Below are positions 48,601 to 58,857 of a stretch of DNA of 64,000 nt, one piece after another (positions within the stretch are counted from its first letter, which is position 1; each line of letters starts with the position of its first letter). The translations under genes were made by a program, and so were the position numbers. Below the pieces are notes generated by a model. It saw nothing but the letters and a program-made list of their open reading frames with translations, did no database searches and was not told the DNA's origin. Source of the stretch: Atopsyche davidsoni. Lineage: Eukaryota; Arthropoda; Insecta; Trichoptera; Hydrobiosidae. The DNA lies in NCBI GenBank assembly GCA_022113835.1, contig JAILWY010000026.1, positions 14,349,001 through 14,413,000 of the forward strand. Direction: 5' to 3'.

Positions 48601-48859
48601 ATTTATGTATAGTATGTAGAGTTTTTTAAAAAAAATTTAACGTTAGTTAACGTTTTGCATCCAAACAAGCAGATTAAAATATTACATATATTTACATTGT
48701 GCTATAGGTTTTATAATTTAACTGAATTACGGCGTTTCAAACGATGCATCTAAGATGTTTGTATCTTGTTTTTCTATGTAATTGCTAGGAATCTATGCAT
48801 TCGTTTGTAATGTATATAAATAAACAGTAATCGGTATCGATATGAGGCAGTCGGGGGCG

Positions 48860-50620
48860 ATCACTCGAGACGAATAGCTCGATCGACAGAGACAGCTCGA
48901 AGGATGATCCCGCTTTGTAGACGACACGCAATCGAAATGGCCAATCGCAGTGCATCCTCGACAGGTACGCGGCCACACCTACCGGCGTTACATCACCGCA
49001 CGCTCGGCCGCCCGTCTCGGCGGCGTGGCGTCGGCGGGCGCGGGCGTCGTGGCGACGCGTGCATCTTGACCCCGAATGTGGGTAAAGGCAACCGGATCAA
49101 GAGCGGAGCGGCCCGCCTCCCTGGCATCCCGGCGCTCCCGCCGACACTCACGGCCGCCCGCCCCGCCGCCTGTCCGCGACCTGCCCCTCCTCCCTCCTCG
49201 CGCCATCATAGCGCGCATACCCTCAGTTGGAATATAACAAAGTCCTTACAAATTAAAATACAGTTTTCCAATTATAGCTATCCCGTCGAAATGCCGTCTC
49301 CGATCGCGGCGCGGGTGCCCCGGTGCACGTGTACTGACAAGACGCGATCAGACCGGTGCGCGCCCGCAAGGTCGTCGCCGAGGAGATTCTTTCTGCCGAC
49401 GGACGTCGGTCGTCTGCACCTCCGACCTGTCGATCTGAGGATCCCGTCGAGTGACTCGTTTCGATTTCTTTCGGTTCGTCCCTCCGCCGATACTCGTGAA
49501 CCTCTCGTCGATAACCGCCCGCAGTTCAGTCCGCCGGGCCGCCATCGCGTCGTCGAGCGGGAGCGGGAGCGGGAGCGGGAGCGGGAGCGGGAACGGGAGC
49601 GGGAGCGGGAGTCACCCCGCAGCCGGCCGGCGCGACTGCGACCTCGATCGCCGTCCGAGGAGCTCGCCTAAGTAGCGCAATGTCAGAAAGAACGTAAACC
49701 TATCGATATTATACAATCGCAATGTGTATCATCGGTGTGGTGCAAGGCGGCCTTCCTTGAGATGTCGTTTTCGGATAAAAGTGTTGCGCAACACTGGAAC
49801 GACGTCGGTTTCGGTGACGCACCCGCGGCCGCGCGGAGGGGCCTCTCGGGCTAACCCTCCGCGGCGCGGGGAAGCCGGCGGCCGAGTCGACGGACTCGTC
49901 CGCGACGGTCGAGGTTCATTGAAGTTTTACGATGCCCGCGGAGTGCGATCCGCCCGAGCCCAAACCCGTTTCCGAGACGAGGCGGCTCGGTTCGATTCCG
50001 TCCGCGGCCCGCTCGGCGGTTCGCGGCGGACCTCCCGCGCGGGCGGGTGGCTCTCGACTGCCGCGCGGAGAGCTTTCCGCGCCTCCGCGTCTCCGCGCGT
50101 CGCCGGGAGAGAAAAGCCCGCGTCTCCGGGCGCCGGCCTCCGTGCCGCGCCGCGTCGGGCGCGGGTCGCGCGACATTGACTCGGATCGCTGGCAGTTTTC
50201 TGAGCACGCGTGAATACATTTCGGCTCGGTACTTCGTGAGATGATAAAAATTCAGAATGCAGTGCCGGGCCGAGTTTTTATTTACTATTATGCAACGCGC
50301 GATATTTCGCTCCGGCGAAGTAATGCGCCGCGGCGAATTCGAGACTCGCGCACACTCGGCCCGAGACGAGCCTCGAGGTCGTCTCGCACTCGAGCTCGGA
50401 GCGCGGCGAGGGTCGAGGGGGATAGAGAATGTACCGTTTCCCGGCTGTAGAAATAGCTCCCCCGATTCCCGCCTCGCGGGCGGGCGGCCGCCGCCGTGCC
50501 GGCATGCGAGGGTAGAATGTATTCTCAGAAATGGGTCAACGAATCTCCCAGGGGTAACGGACTGCAGCCGCGAGGGGCGTGGGAAGATACCCGCCGAGGG
50601 AGTCCATTAGGGTGAAATCC
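48860..50620. other. GC-rich, CpG-dense island 1
   Basis: Nearly 1.8 kb of strongly GC-rich, CpG-dense sequence stands in AT-rich surroundings. Open frames of up to 255 codons occur on several frames of both strands at once (for example 48904-49671), the signature of stop-poor GC-rich DNA and not of a gene. A hexanucleotide repeat lies inside. Possible roles are a promoter-like island, an unannotated 5' exon or non-coding transcription. Confidence 0.7.
49555..49611 (+). repeat. (GGGAGC)n hexanucleotide repeat
   Basis: About nine copies of GGGAGC with one GGGAAC variant. Purine-rich on this strand, so slippage and G-rich structures are possible. Confidence 0.95.
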
Positions 50621-50919
50621 AGGTAGCGATCGGAATAATGTCTTTTATTATTTTTGAGTCAACGACCTGGGGGTCGACGAGAGATCCTGTTTTGTTTTCT
50701 TAGCATTATCTAGATCGAATACTACGACACCTTCGTTCATTGGTATATGAGTATTAAAATTAAAGATAAAAACCAAATGCCGATTAAAAATTCAGAGCAC
50801 GGAGTTTGGAGTTTGAGTCTACCGTGGTACTTTGTATTTTTTTTATCCGGTTTAAAAAAAGTATATGGCAATATTTAATGAATTGAGTCGATCAATTTGG
50901 CGATTTGTACATCATTGTG

Positions 50920-51170
50920 GCGGAGGGGCCGTATCGGGTTTCGCGAGCAGGGCTGGCTGCCGGGAAACCGTCCCTCGGCGGGTGGGCGGGGGCGCAGGGC
51001 GCGCACGGGGACTGCGCCCGCCCGTGTCACCGGCGCCGGCGGCAGGGAACCCCGCGACAGGGTGAACGTCCCGCGATACATTCCGAGGCATTGTTTTTTG
51101 TGGGCCCCCGTCCCCCCGCCTCCTACCTGGCACTGCAGCGTGCAGCACACTCGGATCGGTGTACCGATTA
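50920..51170. other. GC-rich island 2
   Basis: About 250 bp of GC-rich sequence with overlapping ORFs on both strands and sharp AT-rich borders. No domain or splice structure recognised. A smaller similar patch follows at about 51285-51380. Confidence 0.6.
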
Positions 51171-51799
51171 CGTTTCGCGCTCGAAATAAAAAAATGGTCT
51201 ATTTATATAGTTTGTTAATCATCCGATACAAAAAACTCGCAAAGTAGTCTTATCAATCGACCGTCTAGTGCGTATTTATTGTTCGGAACGCCGGCACTCA
51301 CGGGCGCGGGAGCGGCGGCCCGGGCTACCCTCGAGTCTCCAAAAATAGAAACCCGAAGCTCCCGCCGGGTTCAAAATTCGGCCTCAAAAGGCAATGACAC
51401 CTTCTAAGGAAATAAAATAAAACCGTTTTAAAATGCCTCACGGGATCTCAAGGTTAGAAATAGGTTCGATCTGGAAACTTCTATTTTACTATCCGTATTT
51501 TTTACACGAACCTCGCGCCGATATTCATGAAAGTCCGGGGCCCGGGAGCGTTTTTTTGAATTCCACACAATACCGACCCGTTTACAAAAAAAAAATATCT
51601 TTAAATGTTCACCTTTATTCTAGCCAGGTAAAATAAAACCTTTATCTATTTTTCTCGAAACTTCATTCACGGGTCCCGTAGAATATTTCGAACCCATTGT
51701 TGTTTGGTGTTTAATTTATACCGAGTCATTGACCTTATCGCATCCCGCGTCAGTGAGATCGTATCGCGTTGAACTTTTCGTCATAAATGTAAAAACACG

Positions 51800-51945
51800 G
51801 CTACAACCCCCTCGCGAGCTGGACCCCGGGGGCGCGGGCGGGGGCGCAGGCCAGCGTGGCCGCGACGCCTTTCCGGAGCACGCGTCTTCTCTCGCAGGGC
51901 CGCGCCGGCGGACGCGGCGCCCCGGGGCGCCATTTATCCGGCTAG
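51800..51945. other. GC-rich island 3
   Basis: Short GC-rich patch (CCCCGGGGGCGCGGGCGGGG and similar). Nothing coding is supported. Confidence 0.6.
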
Positions 51946-53109
51946 GGTTACATCGTTATTTCATAATGCCGTGTCGATTCATAATTTATGGCAATTTGAT
52001 ATTTAAGACGCGACACTACGGCTCAAATTATTTTTTAAATTAAAATGTTCTTCAAAAACATAAATAAACGGCCGTGAACCGTTCGCTCGAGATAAGTGCG
52101 GTATGTGAGGAATTCGACTCGCGGGAGTCTCCGGCCTCGCCGACTCATTCATAACAAACTAGAGTACGCACCGCGAATATTACAACCGCCGGGCGAGTCA
52201 ACGGCGGGAATTTTTTATTCCTGTTTAGTCCTTTGTACACCTCTTCCCGTGGTACCATCATCCAGTATACTTTTGGTCTATATTTACATCACTTTCGTGC
52301 GGCACAACTTCAGAAAATTATGTAATTAGCTTGTCGGTCTGTTGTGTAAAACTGATGTCGCACCGTACCGACGCTCGAGGCACTTGGAAACATTTGCAGA
52401 AGCCGGGATCCTCGCGCGCGGGTCTGGGCTGGGGGTGATGCCGCTGGGGCTGCGGGGAGCGGGCCCCGACGACGGTTAAAAGCAGAGTGTTTACCGAGAA
52501 CTCTATTTATCTTAGCATTGCTTTTAGTCGAGTTTTTTTATTTATTAAAAATTATTTTAACACTACGTGCACAATCATCTCCCTTATGCATCGTGATTAA
52601 AATTTTGTTACATTGTGCTAATCTGGACAATTTTGAATGCTAGAATCCAATTTAATTTGAGCACGTGTTTAATAATCGAGCAGATATTAAATAATCATGT
52701 AAATAATAATCCAATAACTTTTAGAATATTAACACTTTTACAATGTTAACTCTTTTACAGTCGATTATCTTTTACCGGTGCCTCAACATTGGTTGCAAGT
52801 TAACCCCTTTTATAGTATAATTTTTTATGCAATTTTGAACAAAAACGCGCGAAAAATTTAAATATTGAAAAAAAAAAAAATGTACAAAGTGCACACAGAT
52901 CTCATTTCAAATCGCTTACGGGAGCAGCCTAGAGGATCCAATATATGTTATATACTGGTAAAACGCTCAGTGTAAGAAATGTTCATTTATCTCAACGGAC
53001 TTATTATTTTCACTAAAATTTTTCATTTTCAAAAATTCATAACTAAAGACATCAATCGCATCCAAGTTCAGCTTCTGGAACACCTTAATTAAGAAATAAG
53101 TTAGAGATA

Positions 53110-54890
53110 GGCTTGTCTCTGTCGGCGCAGCGGCCTCAGACACGGAAGGGTCGCGCGGTCGCCCGTCGCTGGCGGCCTCCGTGCCTCCCGACGCGTCACC
53201 GCGCTCCGCGGAATGCGCTCCTAAGGGTCTTCCGAGAACCGTGACGTCAGCCGGGCTCTGCGCGACCGACTCGTTCCAGAAACTTCTCTACTGAAGCATA
53301 GTCCGCCTCTCCGCGGGGCCGCCCGGCTCTCCTCCCCGACTGCTCGACGTCGCGAGGGAGAGCGGCTATTATCCTCGTCGGAGTGGGTCTTTTTTTAAAC
53401 GCACCTGCGAAGCTCGGCGCAGGATTTATTTGACAATATTCGATGACATTTTCCTCGTCCTCGTTCGCCCGACCTTTCCAGAGTGCAATGTCGACAAAAA
53501 GAATTATGCTCGCTCTCCTCCTGTACGTCTCTATCGACTCGGCGACGGTCCGTCCGTCGCTACTGTGACTTATTTGATAAAAATAAAAGACGACCGGGAG
53601 ATCCATCTCGACGTCTCCACCTCGGTAAACGAATGTGACATCCCGTTTACAGAAACAAAAACAAAATTGCTCCGGACGATTGTCATTCGAGTGCGACTCG
53701 TATCCGACGCCGAGATCCGTGACGTCATCCGAGCCCCCTGCTCCCCTGCCGGGCGGCGCGGCCTCCGTGCGTCCCTCGCCGCGAGCGCGTGCGCCATCCC
53801 TCTGCGCGTCTCGATGGCTCGCGCGCATAACAACGCGACGGGTGGATCTTCGCTCATCCTCAGCCGCCGCCGCCGATAGCAGTTCGTTGCACCGACGCCG
53901 GCTGATAAGCGAAGGCCGTCCGCGCGGCTTGCAACGCGGACGTGTCGTAACCGCGCCGCGCCATCTCGCAGGAGGTTGTCGAACTCGAGGAATCCGATCT
54001 CGCCGTGATAAAACACGGGAAGGTAAACACATTACTTATTTTCAAACCGTCTACCAGACAGCGTAGTCGCCTTCCGGCATCAGAAGACGCGGTAAATACG
54101 AAACGAAATTTAAAAATAGGAAATCGGCAGAGCGACCGCAGGTCGGCCGGCGCTCTGCGTGGGCTCAAAACTCGAGAGCCATTTGTAAATTAATGTCAAT
54201 TCGAACTCCACGCATCAGAAGGAATCGCCGCCCTGAACGCAATCACCGGGGAGCTCTCGGACTTGTTTTGGACCATCGCGGTGAAATCTATGCGAATCTC
54301 GCCCTGCGATCGTGCAAAATCATATGGAGTAGTAATCAAAATCGATGTAATTTTTTAAACGGTTTTCCAAGATATTGAACCTCAAAATGAACGATCGAAT
54401 CTTCAGTACGTTCCGCCACAAATTATCTCCGCGTTTTCCTCGCAGAATCAGTCAAAAAAGACAATCGGCGGGATCGCATCTGCTGACCGATAAGAGCAGT
54501 CGCCCGGGGGCTCCGAGCCGGCACGCCGCTCGCGGGTGTCTTTCAAGGTGGTCTTATATGCAAAGGAGGCGATTCGGTCGAGACAAACAACGAGAGATCA
54601 ACGCACGGGCGCGGCGCGGGGCCGCGGGGGCGAGCGGCCGGCGTCAGGAAGTGCCGCACCGGCAACTGGATCAAAACACATTTTTTGCTGCCAAATTCCA
54701 CGGTATGCGTTGACCCGGGAGATCCATTCATCACTGCCACCGGGCCACCCCGCCGTGTCCGGGCCGGAGCGACTCCGCGTCCTGGCCGGCGAGCCTCGCC
54801 GAGCGTCCCCGCCGTCGCACCGGACCTCCGCCGAGGTGGGAGGGACGCGTGCGACGACCGTCCTTCTCTAGGCGCCCTGCTCGTTTTTTT
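53110..54890. other. GC-rich island 4
   Basis: About 1.8 kb, GC-rich with two more balanced stretches near 53400-53660 and 54000-54130. The longest ORF is on the minus strand (53247-54032). Its middle third is not low-complexity, but it overlaps equally long plus-strand frames and shows no domain. CpG density is high throughout. Confidence 0.65.
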
Positions 54891-55292
54891 CAAATGATCG
54901 TTTTAAATAATAAGATTTATCGACCGAGAGACACATCTCTATCACCCTGTATCGGATTCAATTCGAGAATAACAAATAAGCCGATGATAATTCCGATTAT
55001 ATAATACACCTCATGGCCATTCGGCGCTGTGACTGCCAGCGTAGTATGAGCTCGTACGACTGTGTCCTTTTTTCTGACAGTCGTGGCGCGGGAGTTTACG
55101 CGCTACTTGATCGATGTTTACTCAGTGATTCACGGCGTGTGTGCAATGCCTAATCGAGGTCCATTCGAAGAACAGACGCTCATCAGCGATCGACACTTGA
55201 CAGGCGAGGTTCACGGCTGGAAAGCTTATTTTCCAAAAACACAATTACACAACACTAACGCACTCTTATAAATGGTTCAATTGTATTTTTTA

Positions 55293-55319
55293 CACCACTG
55301 CGAGCTAACTAATTATTAT

Positions 55320-55375
<56 letters not shown>

Positions 55376-55416
55376 ATACCATATATATATTAATAATTAG
55401 TTGCCTCGCAGTGGTG
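55293..55416. repeat. Inverted repeat around a (TA)n(TG)n microsatellite
   Basis: CACCACTGCGAGCTAACTAA (55293) and its near-exact reverse complement ending 55416 (TTAGTTGCCTCGCAGTGGTG) enclose a long TA run followed by TG repeats. Arms pair over roughly 28 bp with two mismatches. The layout suggests a small foldback or MITE-like element whose centre expanded. Confidence 0.8.
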
Positions 55417-55598
55417 CAACGAGGTGAGTTTGTTTTTATAGCAAGATCATAGTTAATTATGTAAATTCTAAAAAAACATTAGGTGCAATGCAATGGAATC
55501 AGTTCTTTTTTTATATCTATTAAATGGTGATTTGCTACAGCCGTTTGTTTTTCTATTTACCTTTTTTTTGTCTTGTTCTTGATTTGTGACGTACGGAG

Positions 55599-55633
55599 CG
55601 ATCATATAAAATCTGTAATATTTTATATGATCG
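55599..55633. repeat. 14-bp perfect inverted repeat
   Basis: CGATCATATAAAAT at 55599-55612 pairs perfectly with 55620-55633 across a 7-nt loop. Confidence 0.85.
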
Positions 55634-56999
55634 GTGAGTAGCCACTCAGAACGCCGAACCATGTGGCGATCAATATATGTAAATAATATGTAATTGATAT
55701 GAGTTGACACTATGAGAATAGACATATAGAGGCAGTTTGTTCAGCGCACTCCCTGCACCGCCACCCGCGACCACAGTAAAAGCTTACGATTCATTAAAAA
55801 TGCCGGATTTCACGATCATGAAGTAGATAAGGATTTAGATCACTAGCTACTCATGCATTCAATTAATATCTAAAGGAGAACTAACAACCAATTCACTATT
55901 ATTTATGTATAATTTATTTAATTTATAAATTTAGGATTTAGTATAATATTTAGTTGTTTATAAAAACAGTCTCGTGAGGTCGTTTCATAATTAATGTTCA
56001 ACATTTATCAAAGATACGAGTACAACAATGTGTAGCATTATTTAAGATGTCCACGCACAAGCAGATGAATGCTATCTGGATTGTCTCACTTGCGGGAACA
56101 CGCCTATTATTTGATATGATGCACTTAATATCTTCGTATCGTACATTATTACGCATCAGACCTCTAGAGGTCCTCCCAGGGGCGATAACGAATACTCGAG
56201 AACCATCGTGCAGCAGCGTAACCGGAACCGCCCGACCGGGGGAATGAGACCCCCGCAAACATATTGGATTCAAACGTGGATTCCTAAATTGACAGGATAG
56301 GTTTACTCGCTCACTAATTTATCCGAGCTTTAGTCAGAATAAAATCCACAAACCGTATATTTTTATTAAGATCATATGTCTTATAGTCCACTATTATTGA
56401 TCGCAGACGGTTCTATCATACGTGTCATGTTATAGTAATTATTATTTTCAACTGTATTACGAAAAGTAATATTTAAAGATATGTTCCCAATTGTAACGAA
56501 ATACAAAAACCAAAGTTGTATGGTTTACCTATGATTTGGGAGACCTGCCCCCAGCCTCGCGAGAGAACTCGGGAGAACTTCGCGGTCGTGCCAGTTTGTG
56601 ACTCGAAAATTAACCATAATTTATATTTATTTTCTTTGCATTATATTTCTATGCGTAATATTTTAAGATATTAATAATACAAAAATTCACTTAAAATGAT
56701 AATCACAAGGAGTGCAGAAAATATGTTCACATGGCGGTAAGGGTTAAAGAATAGAAACACAAAAATTAACTCGAACGTGACTATGACGTTGGCTCGGTAA
56801 CGTTTGGCGATAATAAGTTGATAACTCATTGATCTGTCGAGTTATGGAGTTGGGTAGGTACTATGCAATATCGTTAAAGTTGTTTCCTTTGTTTATCATA
56901 TCGCGGGTGTATTCCGTAAACACGGGATGCTCTGACGGTCGGTTTTCGTCACCGGTTTATCGCAAATACTGCGCTGCATTCACAAATATTTACAAAGAA

Positions 57000-57180
57000 A
57001 CGAGGGCGGATGCCGGCAGAGACCCGCGGCCGCGTCACGTGCGCCGACACCACCGCGCCCGGCACGCGATCTGCCCGCGATCTGCCCGCGATCTGCCCGC
57101 GAGGAGCACCGGCGAGGGGTGCGAGGGGTGCGAGGGGCGCGTACCTGCCGACCGCCGCTCGCGCCGGCGCTATCGCAACC
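57000..57180. other. GC-rich island 5 with two short tandem repeats
   Basis: Contains three copies of an 11-bp unit (GCGATCTGCCC, about 57066-57098) and three of a 9-bp unit (GCGAGGGGT, about 57112-57139). The GC-rich patch is otherwise featureless. Confidence 0.75.
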
Positions 57181-57509
57181 ATAAATAACATTTTTTGCAT
57201 CACTGCAAGTCAACTTTATTATTTTTTCCATTACCATCAATAACAATGGCAAGATATGTACGATTCAGTGTTTGGTGCACGGTTTTGTACAGTTTATTTT
57301 ACTGAGTCATGCTTGCTTTCTAATGGATACAAAATAATGTTGTTTACTAAACATTATTTAAAAACATTAAAAACCTTAATGTTTTTGAATATCATGCTGA
57401 CAATATAATAAAGAATACCAGCTAATAGCATTGTCGTTTTATATGTAAGTTTAAAAATCGTAAGCTTTTTCCAGTAAAAAGGCATACACAAAGCTTTTGA
57501 AAACGGTTA

Positions 57510-57980
57510 ACGCCCGGTCGGAGGCGCCGCAGCTCGTGCACTCGACTCCCCCGCGGAGCGTCCCGCTCGCTCGAGCCGCCTGGCACTTCTCGCCCGTTCC
57601 TTGGAGCTTTCCCTCGAAACCGGCCACTGCGCAGCAATGCCGAGAGAAACTCTCCGGCCGAGACGCGGGCTGTCGCACTTCCGTGGCACACATCTAACGC
57701 GACGGATCCTCGTCGAGTGGGCCGAAACCTTTGAAGACCAAAGCTCCCGGCGCGCCCGCGGCCGCGCGCGGTCGACGCACGTACGGCGACGAGCTCGGCG
57801 CCGCGTCCTCAAGGTCGGCCGGGTAGTCGTTACGCATAATTCTCAGGAATTATGTAACCGCCATCGCACGAAAATAAAATGCGAAAATAAGATATTGTCA
57901 CCTCGGGGCCCGACCGGAGGCGGGTCCGGCGGGGCGGCGGGGGCGGCGGCTCCGCGGTTTTCCTGACAGAAGCGTACCGC
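57510..57980. other. GC-rich island 6
   Basis: GC-rich and CpG-dense, about 0.5 kb upstream of the CYP18A1 promoter island. ORFs on all frames; no support for any of them. Confidence 0.6.
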
Positions 57981-58614
57981 GCCGTCAGAGCGTCGGTTTT
58001 TAAAAACTCTTCTAAAAAAATCTCATAGAAAGTACGGCAGCACAAGGGTCGGAGCGAGCGCCAAACGAAGCCGGCCACGGAGAGAGGCGAGTCTAGCGGA
58101 CGAATCAAAAGCTTAAAAAAAAAAGTCAACTATTCTCTTCGCCAGCGCTGTAGTCGCTTGCGAGGCGGTTTAACGGGTAATCGAGAAGATAAACTAATTC
58201 AAGACATAAAATTACCTATGACACTGTTAACATATTTTTTTTGGAAGATGGCAATATATAGATTTTATTAGAATTTCAAGAAGTCGAGTCTATCAGATGA
58301 CAACTCATATCGCGTGCAAAGTATGCAGAAAATTAAAAAGTAGGAAGAATGCAAACTTACTGCAATTTAAAGACCAATCGGCATTTATATAATTTCACGC
58401 AAAACACGATCCGTTTTTTAATAATTTCAGTAGTTCAATCGGCAATCAGTAGCGGTGACGTGAACTTTCCCATTGTCCCCGGAGTCGGGCCGGGGTGCAG
58501 GCGGAGGACGCGGCGGCGAGGGCCGGACGGGCGGCCAGAGTTTTCCGAGTTTCCCTCTCACCCCGGAGCCGCGGCCGCCCCGGGGCGGGGCCTGCCCCCT
58601 CCGCCCGGCGCGCC

Positions 58615-58622
58615 TATATAAG
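58615..58622 (+). promoter_or_regulatory. CYP18A1 core promoter (TATA box)
   Basis: TATATAAG stands alone in a GC-rich context. An initiator-like CACAGTC puts the start near 58647, about 32 nt downstream, the expected spacing. The 5' leader would be about 210 nt. Confidence 0.75.
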
Positions 58623-58740
58623 GCGCAAGGCCACCGCCACCGCCACAGTCTCCGCTCGAGCGCGCAGGCACCGCTTCAGTGCAGCTCTCGCGACTCAGCA
58701 CCCGCTCACGGCACTCGTCGCTCTCAGCCGCACTCTGCAC

Positions 58741-58796
58741 GCCGCACGCCGCACGCCGCACGTCGCACGCCGCAAGCCGCACGCCGCACGCCGCAC
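58741..58796 (+). repeat. Heptanucleotide repeat in the CYP18A1 5' leader
   Basis: Eight 7-bp units, mostly GCCGCAC with one GTCGCAC and one GCCGCAA, lie between the proposed start site and the ATG. They are followed by a few CAGTCAGG-type copies up to the start codon. Seven is not a multiple of three, consistent with untranslated sequence. Confidence 0.9.
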
Positions 58797-58857
58797 GAGC
58801 TCGCGATCGCACAGTCGCCGCAGTCAGGACAGTCAGGGCAGTCAGGCATCCGGGCAG

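Larger units (their letters stand above)
47752..58457. other. Long region of alternating AT-rich DNA and GC-rich islands
   Basis: No supported gene lies between the candidate gene and the CYP18A1 promoter. The region switches between AT-rich DNA and very GC-rich islands, listed separately, whose long ORFs are low-complexity (Arg/Pro/Ala/Gly) and overlap on both strands. It probably holds distal regulatory DNA of CYP18A1, but this is inference from position. Confidence 0.4.

Noticed and set aside
48904..49671. 255-codon ORF in GC island 1
   Set aside because: Low-complexity Arg/Pro/Glu content, includes the hexamer repeat, and competes with long ORFs on the other strand.
49989..49999. Perfect match to the tRNA B-box (GGTTCGATTCC)
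   Set aside because: The flanking bases cannot form the T-stem and no A-box or acceptor stem fits around it; chance in GC-rich DNA.
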